DNA of 8,245 bases from Flavobacteriales bacterium UBA6772. GTDB lineage: Bacteria; Bacteroidota; Bacteroidia; Flavobacteriales; UBA7430. Made by a program: the position numbers and the translations under genes. Positions 7,206-8,245 of the stretch are shown here, piece after piece; the first letter of the stretch is position 1, and each line of letters starts with the position of its first letter. The stretch spans positions 1 through 8,245 of the forward strand of contig DKGK01000003.1 of the NCBI GenBank assembly GCA_002453265.1. Reading direction: 5' to 3'. The notes beneath the pieces were generated by a model. The model had not been told where the DNA came from. It made no database searches and was given only the letters and a program-made list of their open reading frames with translations.

Positions 7206-7213
7206 TACTTTTG
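7206..7213 (+). promoter_or_regulatory. -7 box of the secreted repeat protein gene, within an inverted repeat
   Basis: TACTTTTG matches TAnnTTTG. It sits inside a perfect 7-base inverted repeat, AATTTAC (7202-7208) and GTAAATT (7213-7219), with a TTTT loop. The repeat could be a dimeric repressor site covering the promoter, or chance in AT-rich DNA. A start near 7220 gives a leader of about 73 bases to the ATG at 7294. No clear TTG-type -33 element is visible upstream. Confidence 0.5.
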
Positions 7214-7293
7214 TAAATTCAAACTGATAAATAATTATATGTAAATCTGTTTGTTAAAATAACTGTTTTAAAAAAACTAAACCCTAAATTATT

Positions 7294-8245
7294 ATGAGAA
7301 ATCTATTTACACTCTTTGCCTTTGTCATTTTGGCAGGTCAGATTAGTTACTCTCAATGTGTTCCAGATGCGGACCTTGAGGGTGAATTTATTCATGCTCC
7401 AATTGGAACAACTTTAAGCGCAGGTATTTACACTCTTCCTACAGTTGTTACAGGTGAGTCTTATGAGGCTACTCTTCAATTGTTAGCACCAACAGATACT
7501 GTTTTGGACGGAACTTTGAATTTTCAAGGTGTGCCAGTAACAGATATTGATGTTGTAAGTCTGAGAGTACGTGGTATTCAGGGTCTTCCAGCTGGGTTTA
7601 CTTATACTTGTAATGATGGTTCTTGTGAAGTGCTAGCTGGTGAGGTTGCTTGTTTGTCTATAACAGGTTCAGCTTCTAATGCTTTAATTGGAGAATATCC
7701 TTTAATCATTGAAGTTGGTGGTATCGGTTCGGCTAATGGTATTCAGTTTGATACTGATTCTATTAACCAAGAAGGTTCTGTTGATATATTGAATATTACT
7801 AATTATAAGTTAGTAATACAATTCGTTGAAGTACTTGGTTGTACTGATGTTAATGCTTTTAATTATGTAAGTACAGCAAATACTGACAATGCTTCTTGTT
7901 ATGCTGTAGTAGAAGGATGTTTATCTTCTTCAGCTTATAACTACAACGATTATGACAACGATGGTGTAGCAAACGCTTTAACTGGAGTTCTTGGAACTGA
8001 TGTGAATACATCTAATGGTTCTTGTACTGCAATACTAAACGGTTGTACAGATGCTACTTATTTAGAATTCTCTTCTACTGCAAACACCGATACGAGTCCT
8101 AGTTCTTGTGTTAATTTAATTGTGTCAGGTTGTACTAATGCTTTATATTTAGAATATAATTCTGCAGCCAATACAGATAATGGAACTTGTTTAACTCTTA
8201 TTGTAAACGGTTGTACTGATGTTTTATATACAGAATATAATTCAG
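7294..8245 (+). CDS. Secreted protein with Ig-like domain and GCTD-type Cys-bounded repeats, 3' end outside window
   Basis: The open frame covers 317 residues from ATG 7294 to the window edge without a stop. Residues 1-21 are a signal peptide (MRNLFTLFAFVILAGQISYSQ), with cleavage likely before Gln21 or Cys22. Residues 22 to about 178 form a beta-rich domain with Cys22, Cys106, Cys111 and Cys120 and the phrase GLPAGFTYTC, like the putative Ig-like domains in secreted Bacteroidota proteins. From residue 182 the protein consists of Cys-bounded repeats of the form GCTDxxAxNY...ANTDNGSC. Such proteins normally end in a type IX secretion sorting domain, which would lie past the window; this is inference. 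The role is probably surface or extracellular (adhesion or matrix), with no enzymatic motif seen. It has its own promoter and is not tightly linked to the hydrolase gene. The ATG is chosen because the signal peptide begins right there. Confidence 0.9.
   Translation, partial: MRNLFTLFAFVILAGQISYSQCVPDADLEGEFIHAPIGTTLSAGIYTLPTVVTGESYEATLQLLAPTDTVLDGTLNFQGVPVTDIDVVSLRVRGIQGLPAGFTYTCNDGSCEVLAGEVACLSITGSASNALIGEYPLIIEVGGIGSANGIQFDTDSINQEGSVDILNITNYKLVIQFVEVLGCTDVNAFNYVSTANTDNASCYAVVEGCLSSSAYNYNDYDNDGVANALTGVLGTDVNTSNGSCTAILNGCTDATYLEFSSTANTDTSPSSCVNLIVSGCTNALYLEYNSAANTDNGTCLTLIVNGCTDVLYTEYNS
7837..8245 (+). repeat. Tandem GCTD-type repeats in the secreted protein (four complete, fifth partial)
   Basis: Units start at 7837, 7915, 8041, 8128 and 8209, each with Gly-Cys. 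Cys-to-Cys cores are 21, 37, 23 and 21 residues, separated by five- or six-residue hydrophobic linkers such as LTLIVN. One Cys near each end suggests one disulfide per unit. Unit 2 is enlarged by an insertion with DYDNDGV (7948-7968), a DxDxDG calcium-loop pattern. Units 4 and 5 share 32 of their first 37 bases, indicating recent duplication, whereas unit 1 keeps the older NAFNY form. The array continues past the window. Confidence 0.9.

Noticed and set aside
7294..7359. Lipoprotein signal with Cys22 in the secreted repeat protein
   Set aside because: The residues before Cys22 are Tyr-Ser-Gln; a lipobox needs a small residue such as Gly, Ala or Ser directly before Cys. A standard signal peptide fits better.
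7837..8245. CRISPR-like or non-coding tandem repeat
   Set aside because: The units differ in length in multiples of three, keep the reading frame and conserve amino acids more than bases, so this is a protein repeat.

Overview
The window is AT-rich and looks like a marine-type member of the Bacteroidota, most likely order Flavobacteriales. Four things point there. The start codons have A-rich leaders and no Shine-Dalgarno sequence. The clearest promoter signals are Bacteroidota-type -7 boxes (TAnnTTTG). The gene order around nadK, uppS and bamA is typical of the group. At the right end there is a secreted protein with Cys-bounded GCTD-type repeats, common in marine Bacteroidota. No tRNA, rRNA, CRISPR array, transposase or phage gene was seen, and no stretch over 300 bases lacks a gene.

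Left block (1-5565, minus strand). Five genes face left in a tight series: a CBS-domain protein, nadK (NAD kinase), a DUF6089-type outer-membrane protein, uppS (undecaprenyl diphosphate synthase) and bamA (outer-membrane protein assembly factor, cut by the left window edge). The junctions are 3, 51, 0 and 1 bases. This is almost certainly one operon, with a possible extra promoter in the 51-base gap. It joins NADP supply, the lipid carrier for peptidoglycan and surface glycans, and outer-membrane biogenesis.

Divergent hub (5566-5639). A 74-base gap carries two back-to-back -7 boxes, one for each direction and 8 bases apart.

Right block (5640-7119, plus strand). pdxJ (pyridoxine 5'-phosphate synthase) overlaps an alpha/beta hydrolase gene by 8 bases, so the two are probably translated together. 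A weak hairpin followed by T residues comes after them.

Right edge (7120-8245). A 174-base gap has an A11 tract just upstream of a good -7 box, which lies inside an inverted repeat. It leads into a secreted protein: a signal peptide, an Ig-like N-terminal domain, then at least five degenerate Cys-bounded repeats that run out of the window. This last gene is the least conventional part of the window. The rest is conserved housekeeping content, and I see no convincing new multi-gene system.
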